Shown here piece after piece: positions 17,195-26,464 of a DNA stretch of 64,000 nucleotides. The first letter of the stretch is position 1. Each line of letters opens with the position of its first letter. Both the position numbers and the translations under genes were made by a program. The notes under the pieces were generated by a model. The model worked only from the letters and a program-made list of their open reading frames with translations, made no database searches and was not told where the DNA came from. Source of the DNA: Bog-473 sp963711065 (GTDB lineage Bacteria > Actinomycetota > Acidimicrobiia > Acidimicrobiales > RAAP-2); the NCBI GenBank assembly GCA_963711065.1, contig CAVQCO010000007.1, positions 496,001 to 560,000 of the forward strand. Reading direction: 5' to 3'.

Positions 17195-18670
17195 CTATTC
17201 GAGCGACGACAACGTCGCGTCGGCCAACGGCCCGTTGGAGCGCAGGGCCGAGATCACGCCCGCCCCGGCCGCGATCGCCGCCAGGACATACGACGTCACC
17301 GTGAACGCGTGCTGGGCGCCGGCGGCGCCGCCCGTGTCGCCGCCGGCCACGACGAAGACGCTCCCGGTCAGCGCCAGGCCCAGCGCCGTCCCCATCCCGC
17401 GCGTCATGTTCAGGACGCCCGAGGCCATCCCCGCCTGCTGGCCCGGGGCGGCGCCCATGATCGACGCGTTGTTGGGGGACGTGAACAGCCCCATCCCGAC
17501 GCCCACCGCCGCCAGCAGCAGCAGGAAGACCCCGGTCGGCGGCTGCAGCGCACCCAGGAGGGCGAGCCCCCCGGCCACGAGGGCCATCCCGGCCACCGTC
17601 AGCGGCCGGGCGCCCAGCCGGTCGGCGAGCCGCCCTGCGAAGGGCGCCACGACGCCGAAGGCGAGGGGCATCGCCATGAGCTGCAGCCCCGAGCGGGCCG
17701 TGCCGAACCCCTGCCCCCGTTCCAGGTAGAAGGGCACCAGCAGCAGGACCCCGAACATCACCAGGTACGAGCCGATCCCGCTGGCGATCCCCGTCGAGAA
17801 CCGGGCGTTGCGGAACAGGCTCAGGTCGAGCATCGGGTCCTTCTCGTGGCGCTCGTGCCGGATGAACACGGCGCCCAGCACGGCGGCCGCCACGAAGAGC
17901 CCGACGATCAGGGCCGAGCCCCATCCGACCTCCGCCCCGAACGAGATGGCCGACAACAGCGCCACCACGGCGGGGAAGAACACGGCCAGCCCCGTCCAGT
18001 CGAACCGCACCCGCGCCATCAGGTTGCGGCTCCGCGGCACCAAGAGCACCGCGGCCAGCGCGCCCAGCAGCCCGAAGGGGATGTTGACGAAGAAGATCAG
18101 GCGCCAGCCCCCGGCCGCGAGCAGCAGCCCGCCGACGCTCGGCCCCATGGCCAGACCCAAGGCTTGCGCCGCGCCCTGGAGGCCGATGGCCTTGCCGAGC
18201 GCGCGCCCGGGCACGACGAGCACGATGATGGCCAGGCTGTTCGCCTGCAACATCGCCGCCCCGAGGGCCTGCAGGGCCCGGAAGACGCACAGCGCGCCCA
18301 GCCCCGGCGCCAGGCCGCACAGCGCGGAGGCGAGCGTGAAGATCAAGAAGCCGTAGACGTAGAGCAGCTTGTGCCCCCACATGTCGGCGAAGCGCCCCAC
18401 CGCCGTCACCGTCGCCACGAGCACCAGCAGGTACGACAGGCCGACCCACGTGACGGCGCCCACCGAGGCGTCGAAGGTCCGCTGCAACGTCGGCAGGGCG
18501 ACGGTGACGATGGACGCATCGAGCTGGCCCATGAACGCGCCGACGCACACGGCGGCGACGGCGAACCAGGGTGCGTTCGGCGCTTCCCGGATGACCTGGG
18601 GCCGCCGCGGCTCGACGAGCAGTCGGTCCCACGTGAGCGTCCACGGCCGCGACGGGTCGTCCCCCGTCAC
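17195..18670 (-). CDS. MFS drug-resistance transporter, EmrB/QacA (DHA2) type
   Basis: A 491-residue, 14-TM exporter. Signatures are AFMGQLDASIVTVALPTLQ (motif D1), GRFADMWGHK (motif A), FRALQALGAAML and the motif C region ALGLAMGPSVGGLL. Start GTG 18670 overlaps the GH3 stop (GTGA), which fixes the start even though the same frame stays open far upstream. It likely exports a small molecule; the pairing with a glucosidase gene hints at export or release of a glycosylated compound, but that is inference. Confidence 0.85.
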   Translation of the reverse strand: MTGDDPSRPWTLTWDRLLVEPRRPQVIREAPNAPWFAVAAVCVGAFMGQLDASIVTVALPTLQRTFDASVGAVTWVGLSYLLVLVATVTAVGRFADMWGHKLLYVYGFLIFTLASALCGLAPGLGALCVFRALQALGAAMLQANSLAIIVLVVPGRALGKAIGLQGAAQALGLAMGPSVGGLLLAAGGWRLIFFVNIPFGLLGALAAVLLVPRSRNLMARVRFDWTGLAVFFPAVVALLSAISFGAEVGWGSALIVGLFVAAAVLGAVFIRHERHEKDPMLDLSLFRNARFSTGIASGIGSYLVMFGVLLLVPFYLERGQGFGTARSGLQLMAMPLAFGVVAPFAGRLADRLGARPLTVAGMALVAGGLALLGALQPPTGVFLLLLAAVGVGMGLFTSPNNASIMGAAPGQQAGMASGVLNMTRGMGTALGLALTGSVFVVAGGDTGGAAGAQHAFTVTSYVLAAIAAGAGVISALRSNGPLADATLSSLE

Positions 18671-21109
18671 GCCCCCGGCCCGCCGCCCCACCTGACGACG
18701 GCACTCGACCGGATGTCGCGCGACGAAGACCCGACGAGCACCTCGTACCGCCCGGGGTCGGACCTCCATCCATGCGTGTCGACGTCCCAATACCGGTAGG
18801 CGGCAGCGCCGAGCTCCACCTCGGCCGTCTCCCGCTGGCCGGCCTCCACCGCGACTTTCACGAAACCCACCAGTTCCCGGTCGGGCCTGCGCACGCGCGA
18901 CTCCGGCGCGCGCAGGTAGACCTGCACCACCTCGGTCCCGCGCCGGGTGCCCCGGTTGGCCAGACGGACCACGACGCGCTCCGGCGTGACCGTGACGTCC
19001 TCGTAGGCGATCTCCCCGTAGGAGAGGCCGTGCCCGAACGCGAAGAGGGGAGCGAGGCGTGCGGTCTCGAAGAAGCGATAGCCGACGAGGACGTCCTCGC
19101 CGTAGACCACCCGGCCCTCCACCCCCGGGTACCGCTCGCCCTCCACGCCCAGGCCCGCCGGCCCGTCCTCCACCCGGGCCGGGAACGTGATGGGCAGCCG
19201 TCCCGTGGGCTCCGACACGCCGGTGACGATGTCGGCCAGTGCGTCGGCACCCTCCTCGCCCGGGTACCAGGCCATGAGGACGGCGGCGGCCCGCTCCGCC
19301 CAGGGCATCTCGACGGGCGAGCCGGCGTTGACCACGACGATCGTGCGGGGGTTGGCCTGGACGACGGCCTCGACGAGCTCGCGCTGGCGCCCCGGCAGCG
19401 ACAGGTCGGGCCGGTCGTGCCCCTCGGACTCCCACTCGCCGTTGGACCCGACGACCACCACCGCGACATCGGCCCCGGCGGCGGCACGGACGGCCCGTTC
19501 GAACTCGTCGCCGGTGTCGGGCGGCGACGCGCCGATGCGCGCCCCGAGGATGGGGGAGGTCGCCGTCCGGGGCCACACCTCGACGGCCAGCTCGTACGCG
19601 TGGCCGGCCGCCAGGTCGACGGTCACCTCCACCGGCTCGCTCCCGGCGCCGTAGAAGCCGGAACCACGCGTCGGGTCCGTGTTGTCGACGAGCACGTCGC
19701 CGTCCAGGCGCAGCACCGAACGGCCGGCGCTCTCCAGCCCGAGCCGCCACGCGCCGGACACGTCGGGTGTGAAGCTGCCGCGGATGCGCACGGCGCAGGC
19801 GCCCGCCTCCAGGCCCGGCCGCGGCGGCCCGATCCACATGATCCGGGCGGCGTGGACCAGCCCCGCCTCGACGGGCGCGGAGGACGGTGTCGGCGCCTCC
19901 GCGCCGTCGAAGTACTCCACCATGAACCCCGCCCCGACGAGACGCATGTCGATCGGCGGCAGCCCGCGCGCAATCCGGCAGCCCACCTCCGAGGTGACGA
20001 CGGCGCCGGGCAGCCGCTCGGCCAGCGCGTCGGCCATGCTGCGGCGCCGGTGGGGGGTCACCTCGGAGCTGCCCCCGCCCATGGCGAGCTGCGGCGCGTT
20101 CGGCCCGATCACCGCGATGCTGGCGACGGCGGCGGGGTCGAGCGGCAGGAGCCCGTCGTTGACGAGGAGCACGGTCCCCTCGGCGGCCACCCGGCGGGCC
20201 AGGGCCCGCCGCTCCGGGTCGTCCTCCTCGAGCTCGTCCGGCGAGGTCGAGCGCCCGAGGATCCCGACCCGCTCCATCAGCCCGAGGAGGTGACGCACCT
20301 GCCCGTCGACCACGGCCTCGTCGACGAGCCCCGCGCGGACGGCGGCGGCGAGCGACGGCCCGAACCAGGCGGCCGGGCCCCGGCATCTCGAGGTCGAGGC
20401 CGGCCGACGCCGCCGGCGCCGTCGAGTGCGTGCCGAACCAGTCCGACATGACGACGCCGTCGAAGCCCCACTCCTCGCGGAGGATGCCGCCGATCAGGTC
20501 GGGCTGCTCGCCGCAGTACACCCCGTTGACCTTGTTGTAGGCCGTCATCACGGACCAGACGCCGGCCTCCCGGACGGCCTGTTCGAAGGCGACGAGGTGG
20601 ATCTCCCGCAGGGCGCGCTCGGAGACCTCGGCGCTGATCGTCATCCGCTCGTGCTCCTGGTCGTTGCAGGCGTAGTGCTTGATGCAGCACCCGACCCCCC
20701 CGCCCTGCACCCCCTGCACGTAGGCCACGGCGAGGCGCGCCGTCAGCAGCGGGTCCTCGGAGAAGGACTCGAAGGTGCGCCCGGCCAGCGGCGTGCGCGG
20801 GATGCAGACCGTCGGGCCGAGCACGACGTGGACGCCCTTCGAGCGGGCCTCGGCCGCCAGCACCTCGCCCAGCCGCCCGACCAGCTCGGGGTTCCACGTC
20901 GAGCCGACCGCCATGCCGCAGGGCAGCGACAGGGAGCGGCGCCCGACGAGGCTGTCGCCCCGGACGCCCGAGGGGCCGTCGGACACCTTGAGGGCGCCGA
21001 TGCCCAGGCGCTCGACCGGCGGGAGGTACCACAGGTCGGCGCCGGCCGTGAGGGAGCACTTCTCATCGAGGGTCATGGCCTCGACGAGCCGTTCGACGTC
21101 CGCGCTCAC
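18667..21109 (-). pseudogene. Glycoside hydrolase family 3 beta-glucosidase, one-base frameshift
   Basis: Together the two frames give about 813 residues, normal for a PA14-containing GH3 enzyme. N-terminal frame (21109 to about 20380): LTAGADLWYLPPVERLG, SDGPSGVRG, GRTFESFSEDPLL, KHYACNDQE and the nucleophile region GVVMSDWFG. C-terminal frame (about 20376 to 18667): PA14-like insert (VEYFDGAEAP...), GSNGEWESEGHDRPDLSLPG, and a fibronectin-III-like tail (GTEVVQVYL). At about 20376 one extra base in a G/C run (CCGGGGCCCGGCC on the minus strand) separates MPGP from AAWFGPSLAAAVRAG. All catalytic parts survive, so a sequencing error is likely. GTG start overlaps the carboxylase stop. Confidence 0.82.
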
Positions 21110-22914
21110 CAGGTGTCCACGAAGGGCCGGCGCTGCGCCCTCCTCCAGTCGTCACGAGGTCCCGCAATGGCGTGCACGAGGCGCGCCCGCGTGTCGGCGG
21201 GGTCGATCACGTCGTCGATCTCGAAGTGCACCGCCACGTTCAGCGCCTTCCCGTGCTCGTAGGCCCGGAAGACCATGGCTGAGAACGCCGCTTCCCGCTC
21301 GTCGGGGTCGTCTATGAGGTCGAGCTCCCGGCGGAAGCCGAGGCGGACCGCACCCTCGAGCCCCATCCCGCCCAGCTCGCCGGTGGGCCAGGCCACGGTG
21401 CACAGCGGGCGCCGGAAGCTCCCGCCCGCCATGGCCTGCGCCCCGAGCCCGTACCCCTTGCGCAGCACGACGCAGGCGAAGGGCACCGTGAGCGACGCGC
21501 CGACGACGAACAGCCGCGAGACGTGGCGCACCAGCGCCGTCTCCTCCGCCTCGGGCCCGACCATGAACCCGGGCGTGTCGCACAGCGAGAGCAGCGGGAG
21601 GCCGAAGGCCTCGCACAACTGCATGAACCGGGCCGCCTTGTCCGCGCACCCGGCGTCGATCGCCCCCGCCAGGTGCATGGGGTTGTTCGCCATCACCCCG
21701 ACCGGTCGCCCCTCCATCCGGGCCAGCGCCGTCACCATGCCGGGGGCGAACGACGGCCGCAGCTCGAGCAGCGACCCCTCGTCGGCCACGAGCTCGACCG
21801 CCCGGTGCACGTCGTAGACGCGCCGCCGGTCCGGGGGGACGACGTGGCGCAGGAGCTCCTGGTCGGCGCACGTCCAGTCGGGCCGGTCGCCCTGGAAGTA
21901 CGACAGGTACTGCCGGGCCACCCCGACGGCCTCCTTCTCGTCGGCGCAGAGGACGTCGACCACCCCGTTCGGCACCTGCACCGAGACCGGCCCGACGTCC
22001 TCGGGGGCGAACACGCCCAGGCCGCCCCCCTCGATCATGGCCGGGCCGCCCATGCCCACGTTGGCGTCGGGCGTCGCGATGATGACGTGGCAGCATCCGA
22101 GCAGCGCGGCGTTGCCCGCGAAGCACCGCCCCGACACGACGCCGACGAGGGGCACCCGGCCGCTCAGCGCGCCGAAGAGCGCGAAGGCCTCCGTGTCGAG
22201 TCCGGTCACGACGGCCATGTCGGTGTCGCCCGGCCGGCCGCCGCCGCCCTCGGCGAACAGGACGACCGGCAGCCGGAGCCGCTCCACGAGCTCGAAGAGG
22301 CGGTCCTTCTTGCGGTGGTTCATCTGGCCCTGGGTGCCGGCCAGGACGGAGTAGTCGTACGACAGCACGGCGCAGCGATCACCGTTGACGCGACCGATGC
22401 CGGCGACGAGGCCGTCGGCGGGCGTGTTGGCGATGAGGTCCTCGGCGCTGCGGCGCGCCCGCTGGGCGGCGACGACGAGCCGGCCGTACTCCTCGAAGCT
22501 CCCGGGGTCGCACAGGTCGTCGACGTTCTCCCGCGCCGTCCGCCGGCCGGCCCCGTGGCGGCGCTCGGTGGCGGCGGGACGCCCGGCGTCGAGCGTGGCG
22601 GCGACGCGCGCCCGCAGCTCGGCCAGCTCGGGCCGGACACCCGCGGCGGGCGCAACGGCGGTGACGGCCGGTGGCGCCACGTCGACCTCCGCCGCGGCGA
22701 TGCGGACGAGGACGTCCCCGGTCTGCACGGCATCGCCGGGGCCCACCAGGACCGAGTCGACGACGCCCGGCGTGGCGGCCTCGACCACGTGCTCCATCTT
22801 CATGGACTCGAGCACGACGAGGACGGCGCCGGCGGCGACCCGGTCGCCCGGCCCCACGACCACCCGGGTGACGGTGCCGGCGAAGGGCACGGCGAGGTCG
22901 GTCAGGCCGTCCAC
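21106..22914 (-). CDS. Acyl-CoA carboxylase: fused biotin carrier and carboxyltransferase
   Basis: A 602-residue protein starting at GTG 22914, inside the nitroreductase gene end. Residues 1-75 form a biotinyl/lipoyl carrier domain with ESMKMEH (biotinylated Lys39). From about residue 95 a full carboxyltransferase domain follows: GRRTARENVDDLCDPGSFEEYG, the GRCFAGNAALLG and GGPAMIEGGGLGVF oxyanion-hole regions, and CDTPGFMVG...E..ALVRH. This is the beta-subunit type that carboxylates acyl-CoAs; a biotin carboxylase partner must be encoded elsewhere. Carrier fused to the N-terminus of the CT subunit is a less common arrangement. The acyl substrate is not known. Confidence 0.85.
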   Translation of the reverse strand: MDGLTDLAVPFAGTVTRVVVGPGDRVAAGAVLVVLESMKMEHVVEAATPGVVDSVLVGPGDAVQTGDVLVRIAAAEVDVAPPAVTAVAPAAGVRPELAELRARVAATLDAGRPAATERRHGAGRRTARENVDDLCDPGSFEEYGRLVVAAQRARRSAEDLIANTPADGLVAGIGRVNGDRCAVLSYDYSVLAGTQGQMNHRKKDRLFELVERLRLPVVLFAEGGGGRPGDTDMAVVTGLDTEAFALFGALSGRVPLVGVVSGRCFAGNAALLGCCHVIIATPDANVGMGGPAMIEGGGLGVFAPEDVGPVSVQVPNGVVDVLCADEKEAVGVARQYLSYFQGDRPDWTCADQELLRHVVPPDRRRVYDVHRAVELVADEGSLLELRPSFAPGMVTALARMEGRPVGVMANNPMHLAGAIDAGCADKAARFMQLCEAFGLPLLSLCDTPGFMVGPEAEETALVRHVSRLFVVGASLTVPFACVVLRKGYGLGAQAMAGGSFRRPLCTVAWPTGELGGMGLEGAVRLGFRRELDLIDDPDEREAAFSAMVFRAYEHGKALNVAVHFEIDDVIDPADTRARLVHAIAGPRDDWRRAQRRPFVDTW

Positions 22915-23561
22915 AGGGGCGTGGGCACCTCGAAGCCGACGGGGGAGTCCCAGCTGTTGCGGGATGCGACCTCGTGGACCGGGCGGCGGGGGGCGACGGC
23001 CCAGGTGCCGGTGGGGTAGCCGAAGCTCACGGTGCCCGAGAGGATCCAGCCCTCGTCGGCGGGGACGCCGAGGATCCCGAGCGTCTCGGCGGGGTGGAAG
23101 AACTGCAGCAGCGCGGTGAGGCAGCTGCCGACGCCCTCGGCCCGGGCGGCCAGCATGGCGCTCCACACGGCGGGATAGATGGAGCCGCCGGTCGGGTCGT
23201 GCTGGCTGAAGGGGAAGAGGAAGAGCGGGACCCGCTCGAAGTGGTCGGCCAACCACTGGGCCGAGCGCTGGACCTTGAGGATCTGGACGGACGCGGGCGC
23301 GTCCGGGTCGGCGTGGGCGGCATCGAGCTGGTCCTTGTAGACGCTCTTCCACAGCTCACCCATCGCGTGCTGGTACAGCGGGGCCAGGGCGGCCTTCTTG
23401 GCCGGGTCGTCGAGGAGGAGGAAGCGCCAGTTCTGCTGGTTGCCGCCCGAGGGGGCCCGGACGGCCGCATCGAGGATGCGGGCCTGGACCTCGAGGGGGA
23501 TGGGGTCCGGCCGGATCCGGCGCATGGCGCGGGTCGTGTAGAGGGCCTCGTGGAGTTCCAT
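22902..23561 (-). CDS. Nitroreductase-family FMN oxidoreductase
   Basis: A 219-residue protein with the FMN-binding start TTRAMRRIRPDPIP, APSGGNQQNWRFLLL, a WSAMLAARAEGVGSCLTALLQF helix and GYPTGTWAVAPRRPVHEV. Typical of mycobacterial-type nitroreductases. ATG 23561. It is the first gene of a leftward operon and overlaps the carboxylase by 13 bp. The physiological substrate is unknown. Confidence 0.88.
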   Translation of the reverse strand: MELHEALYTTRAMRRIRPDPIPLEVQARILDAAVRAPSGGNQQNWRFLLLDDPAKKAALAPLYQHAMGELWKSVYKDQLDAAHADPDAPASVQILKVQRSAQWLADHFERVPLFLFPFSQHDPTGGSIYPAVWSAMLAARAEGVGSCLTALLQFFHPAETLGILGVPADEGWILSGTVSFGYPTGTWAVAPRRPVHEVASRNSWDSPVGFEVPTPLWTA

Positions 23562-23803
23562 ATGCCCGGCACCTTACGTCGCCCGCCGCGGGTGGTGAAG
23601 AGCCCCACGCACCGGTTGATCCAGGCGTTTAACTCTACGCAATTCATCGGTTTCGTCGAATTTGTTCTGTGAGCCGGCGAGCGTCGCAATGAAACCAATC
23701 GGGGCAGCCGGGGCCACAGCCAGATGCTCCATCGTCCGCGAGACGGCGCGCGCCCGTCGGACGTTTCGCTATCTCAGGTGGGAGGCGCTCGGCGTCGTGT
23801 TCA

Positions 23804-24433
23804 TTGCTCTCGTCCCCCTTCGTGTGGATCCCGCTGTTGGACGAATACCATCCGCAAGACCTGCTGGCTCTGGGACTGACACTCGCCGGCACAGCATGTG
23901 TCGCACGCCGGCAATGGGTGTGGGCCGGAGTGTTCCTGGGGATGGCAGTCACCCCGCAGCAATCTGCGCTGTTGGTACTCGCTCCCCTCTTCGTGATCGC
24001 TCCCGGAAGGGCTCGTTGGCGGCTGCTGGCCTCCGCTGCTGGGACAGCTCTGATCGTCTCACTACCCTTCGTCATTGCGAATTCGGGGAGCGCTCGTGGC
24101 TTGGCTCGCCCTGGTGACCATCGCCTTCAATCCGGTTCCGGTTTCATCACGCCGCCGCCCGTGCTCCCACTGATCTGCATCGCCATCGTCCTTGTGCTCA
24201 TCATTCGGGACGCTGTAGATCGCAAGGTCCGCTGGTACCTCGTGGCGTGGATCGTCATCGCTGCGTGTGCCGCTCTCCAGTGGCCGTTGCGGTCGTTGGA
24301 TTCGCTTCGGGCACCCCTTCCCGTCTTGTTCTGGCAGTCGATCCTCGTGCCCGTTGGCGTTCTGATGGCGGTCAGTCCGCTCGTACGATGGATGCAAGGC
24401 GGGCCTCGACTCGAATCGCCCGCCAACGCGTAG
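23804..24433 (+). pseudogene. Truncated membrane protein, polyprenol-linked glycosyltransferase-like (GT87/DUF2029-like) remnant
   Basis: A 209-residue, very hydrophobic ORF. The part EYHPQDLLALGLTLAG...VWAGVFLGMAVTPQQSALLVLAPL resembles the middle of GT87/DUF2029-type mannosyltransferases (FHPeDl.alGl....a). The expected N-terminal half with the catalytic Asp is missing, and the stretch after SLPFVIANSG looks joined to a distant later part. The putative TTG start has no convincing ribosome binding site. GC is lower than in the flanking genes. Best read as a gene fragment; the flanking 23562-23803 and 24434-24514 show nothing else. Confidence 0.45.
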
Positions 24434-24514
24434 AACGCGCCACGCTGAAGAACTCCGAGCTTGCGCCGGACAACGTTCTCGGCGCACTCGATCGCGGGGC
24501 ACGTTCAGCGAAAG

Positions 24515-25051
24515 TCAACCCACCGCTGCCAGGCAGACGTTGGGGTTGGCGTCGAAACTCTGTCCGGGGTCGTACGCCGCCTCGTAGGAGCCCGGCGGAG
24601 CGACCCAGACGTGCCCCGCCGAGTCGTACTCGATCACGTAGAACTGGTTGCCGGGGGGCTTCGGGATGAACGGCCCGCCACCGCCGGAGGACAGGAGCGG
24701 CTGGAAGTCGGCGGCGTAGGTGGCGGCGCTCCAGGGTGCGGGAGGCGAGGGGAAGGAGCCCTTCTCCGCCATGTACGCCTCCAACGCCACCTCGAGGACT
24801 TTGGCGTCGGACTGGCAGGACGCGACCTCGGCGGCCGACCCCTGCTGGAACGTGACTGGCGGCGACGACGTCGAAGTGGATGTGGAGGTCGTCGCCGGCG
24901 CGGTGGTCGGGGTGGGGGGTGAGCTGCAGGCGGGGACGACGACGAGAAGCAGCAGGACACCCAACACGAGCCCGCCGGTCCTCAGGCCGTGACCCCGTCG
25001 CGTGTCGTCGTGCAGTTCCACGTGTGCCTCCTCATCCAGGCGAGAAATCAT
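24515..25051 (-). CDS. Secreted lipoprotein with pseudopilin-like C-terminal segment
   Basis: A 178-residue protein from ATG 25051. A positively charged n-region leads to a hydrophobic core (GLVLGVLLLLVVV) and lipobox VPAC. A Thr/Ser/Pro-rich linker of about 25 residues follows, then a folded part beginning CQSDAKVLEVALEAYMAEKGSFPSP. That segment looks like the region after the helix in type II/IV pilin-like proteins (C.aDv.tv..A...Y...nG.yP). The longer ORF upstream to 25156 lacks a better start. Function unknown; it is probably anchored on the outer face of the membrane. Confidence 0.65.
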   Translation of the reverse strand: MISRLDEEAHVELHDDTRRGHGLRTGGLVLGVLLLLVVVPACSSPPTPTTAPATTSTSTSTSSPPVTFQQGSAAEVASCQSDAKVLEVALEAYMAEKGSFPSPPAPWSAATYAADFQPLLSSGGGGPFIPKPPGNQFYVIEYDSAGHVWVAPPGSYEAAYDPGQSFDANPNVCLAAVG

Positions 25052-25223
25052 GGCACCGGGACCCCCATGGAGGGCGGGACCCCTGGACGGAGAGCGAACG
25101 ACGAGACGAGGTGGAGGCACGCGGACCACCATGGGGAGAGGGCGTCCGGATTCCATGGCGTTGGGGCGACGTCAGCCGGAAGTGTGTGTGCCATAGTGGC
25201 AGGGGAGAGGAGATCAGGCTCGT

Positions 25224-26348
25224 TTAGGCGGAGCTGCCCTCGTTCACGAGCTGCAACCGCTCCACCGCGTCGATGTACTCCTCGACCATCTCGAGCACCA
25301 CGTCCTTGCTGCGCCGCACCGACGTCGCCCGCCCGATGATCTGGCCGGCCGGGTTGAAGTTCACGTCCCGGGCCTCCTCGGGGAACGCATGTCCCCGAGA
25401 GACGCAGTCGATGGCGACCATCATCTGCAGGGGCATGCCGAGCGGCTTCGGGTTGCCCGGGGCCTCCCAGGCCTCGGTCCAGTCGTTCTTCAGCAGCCGG
25501 CATGGCTTCCCGGTGAACGAGCGTGACCGGACCGTGTCGCGCGACGTCGCCCTCAGGTACGACTCCATCTGCTTGGGCGGCACGTCGGCCTCCTCTACGG
25601 TGAGCCACAGCGAGCCGGTCCACACGCCGGCGGCGCCCATGACCATGGCCGCCGCCATCTGGCGCCCCGAACCCACGCCGCCGGCCGCCAGCACGGGCAG
25701 CGGCGCCACCGCGTCGATGACCTCGGGCCACAGCACGATCGACCCCACGTCGCCGGTGTGACCGCCGCCCTCGGACCCCTGGCAGATGACGATGTCGACC
25801 CCTGCCGCCTTGTGGTTCAGGGCGTGCTTCACCGATCCCGCCAGGGCGGCGATGAGCATCCCGTGGTCGTGGACCTTGTCGATGACGTCGTCGGGCGGCG
25901 TTCCCAGCGCGTTGGCCACCAGCTTGACCTTGTCGTGGCGCAGGATGACCTCGACCAGCGGCGCCGCCGTGGCCGCCGTCCAACCCAGCAGCTCGCGCCG
26001 GGGGCCACCCTCCAGCTCGGGCACGCCGTGGTCGGCCAGGATCTTCTTGGCGAAGGTGCGGTGCTCGTCGGGGATCATGGCCCGCAGCTCTTCCTCGAGC
26101 TTGACCGGGTCCAGCTCACCCATGCCCTCGTACTTGCCGGGGATGACGATGTCGACGCCGTAGGGGCGGTCGCCCACGTGCTCGTCGAGCCACGACAGCT
26201 CCACCTCGAGCTCGTCGGCGCTGAAGCCCACCGCGCCGAGCACCCCCAGGCCGCCGGCGTTGGACACGGCGGCGGCCACGTCGCGGCAGTGCGTGAAGGC
26301 GAAGATGGGGAACTCGATCCCGAGACGTTCGCAGAGCTCGTTGTGCAC
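25224..26348 (-). CDS. NAD(P)H-dependent flavin oxidoreductase / nitronate monooxygenase family
   Basis: A 374-residue FMN-binding TIM barrel of the 2-nitropropane dioxygenase family. Seen: LGIEFPIFAFTHCRDVAAAVSNAGGLGVLGA, the FMN-phosphate loops GSEGGGHTGDVG and VLAAGGVGSGRQMAAAMVMGAAGVWTGS. GTG start 26348 has GGAGG upstream. Family members oxidise nitronates or act as enoyl-type reductases in lipid and steroid breakdown. Divergent from an enoyl-CoA hydratase across a KstR-like site, which favours a role in lipid catabolism. Confidence 0.85.
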   Translation of the reverse strand: MHNELCERLGIEFPIFAFTHCRDVAAAVSNAGGLGVLGAVGFSADELEVELSWLDEHVGDRPYGVDIVIPGKYEGMGELDPVKLEEELRAMIPDEHRTFAKKILADHGVPELEGGPRRELLGWTAATAAPLVEVILRHDKVKLVANALGTPPDDVIDKVHDHGMLIAALAGSVKHALNHKAAGVDIVICQGSEGGGHTGDVGSIVLWPEVIDAVAPLPVLAAGGVGSGRQMAAAMVMGAAGVWTGSLWLTVEEADVPPKQMESYLRATSRDTVRSRSFTGKPCRLLKNDWTEAWEAPGNPKPLGMPLQMMVAIDCVSRGHAFPEEARDVNFNPAGQIIGRATSVRRSKDVVLEMVEEYIDAVERLQLVNEGSSA

Positions 26349-26398
26349 GGGGGAGACCTCCGTAATTGGTACAGGTTGCCCGGACCCTGCCCGGCCAC

Positions 26399-26412
26399 TA
26401 GAACAGATTCTA
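26399..26412. promoter_or_regulatory. KstR-like palindromic operator
   Basis: TAGAACAGATTCTA has perfect arms TAGAA/TTCTA around CAGA. It matches the actinobacterial KstR (TetR-type steroid/lipid catabolism repressor) consensus TnnAACnnGTTnnA at every fixed position except one (ATT for GTT). It lies in the AT-rich middle of the divergent promoter region between the flavin oxidoreductase and the enoyl-CoA hydratase, where a dual operator would be expected. Confidence 0.55.
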
Positions 26413-26464
26413 CTTTTAACCGGCCGGCCCTGCAGACGCGAGGTCGGGGAGGGAGCAGCCCGCC

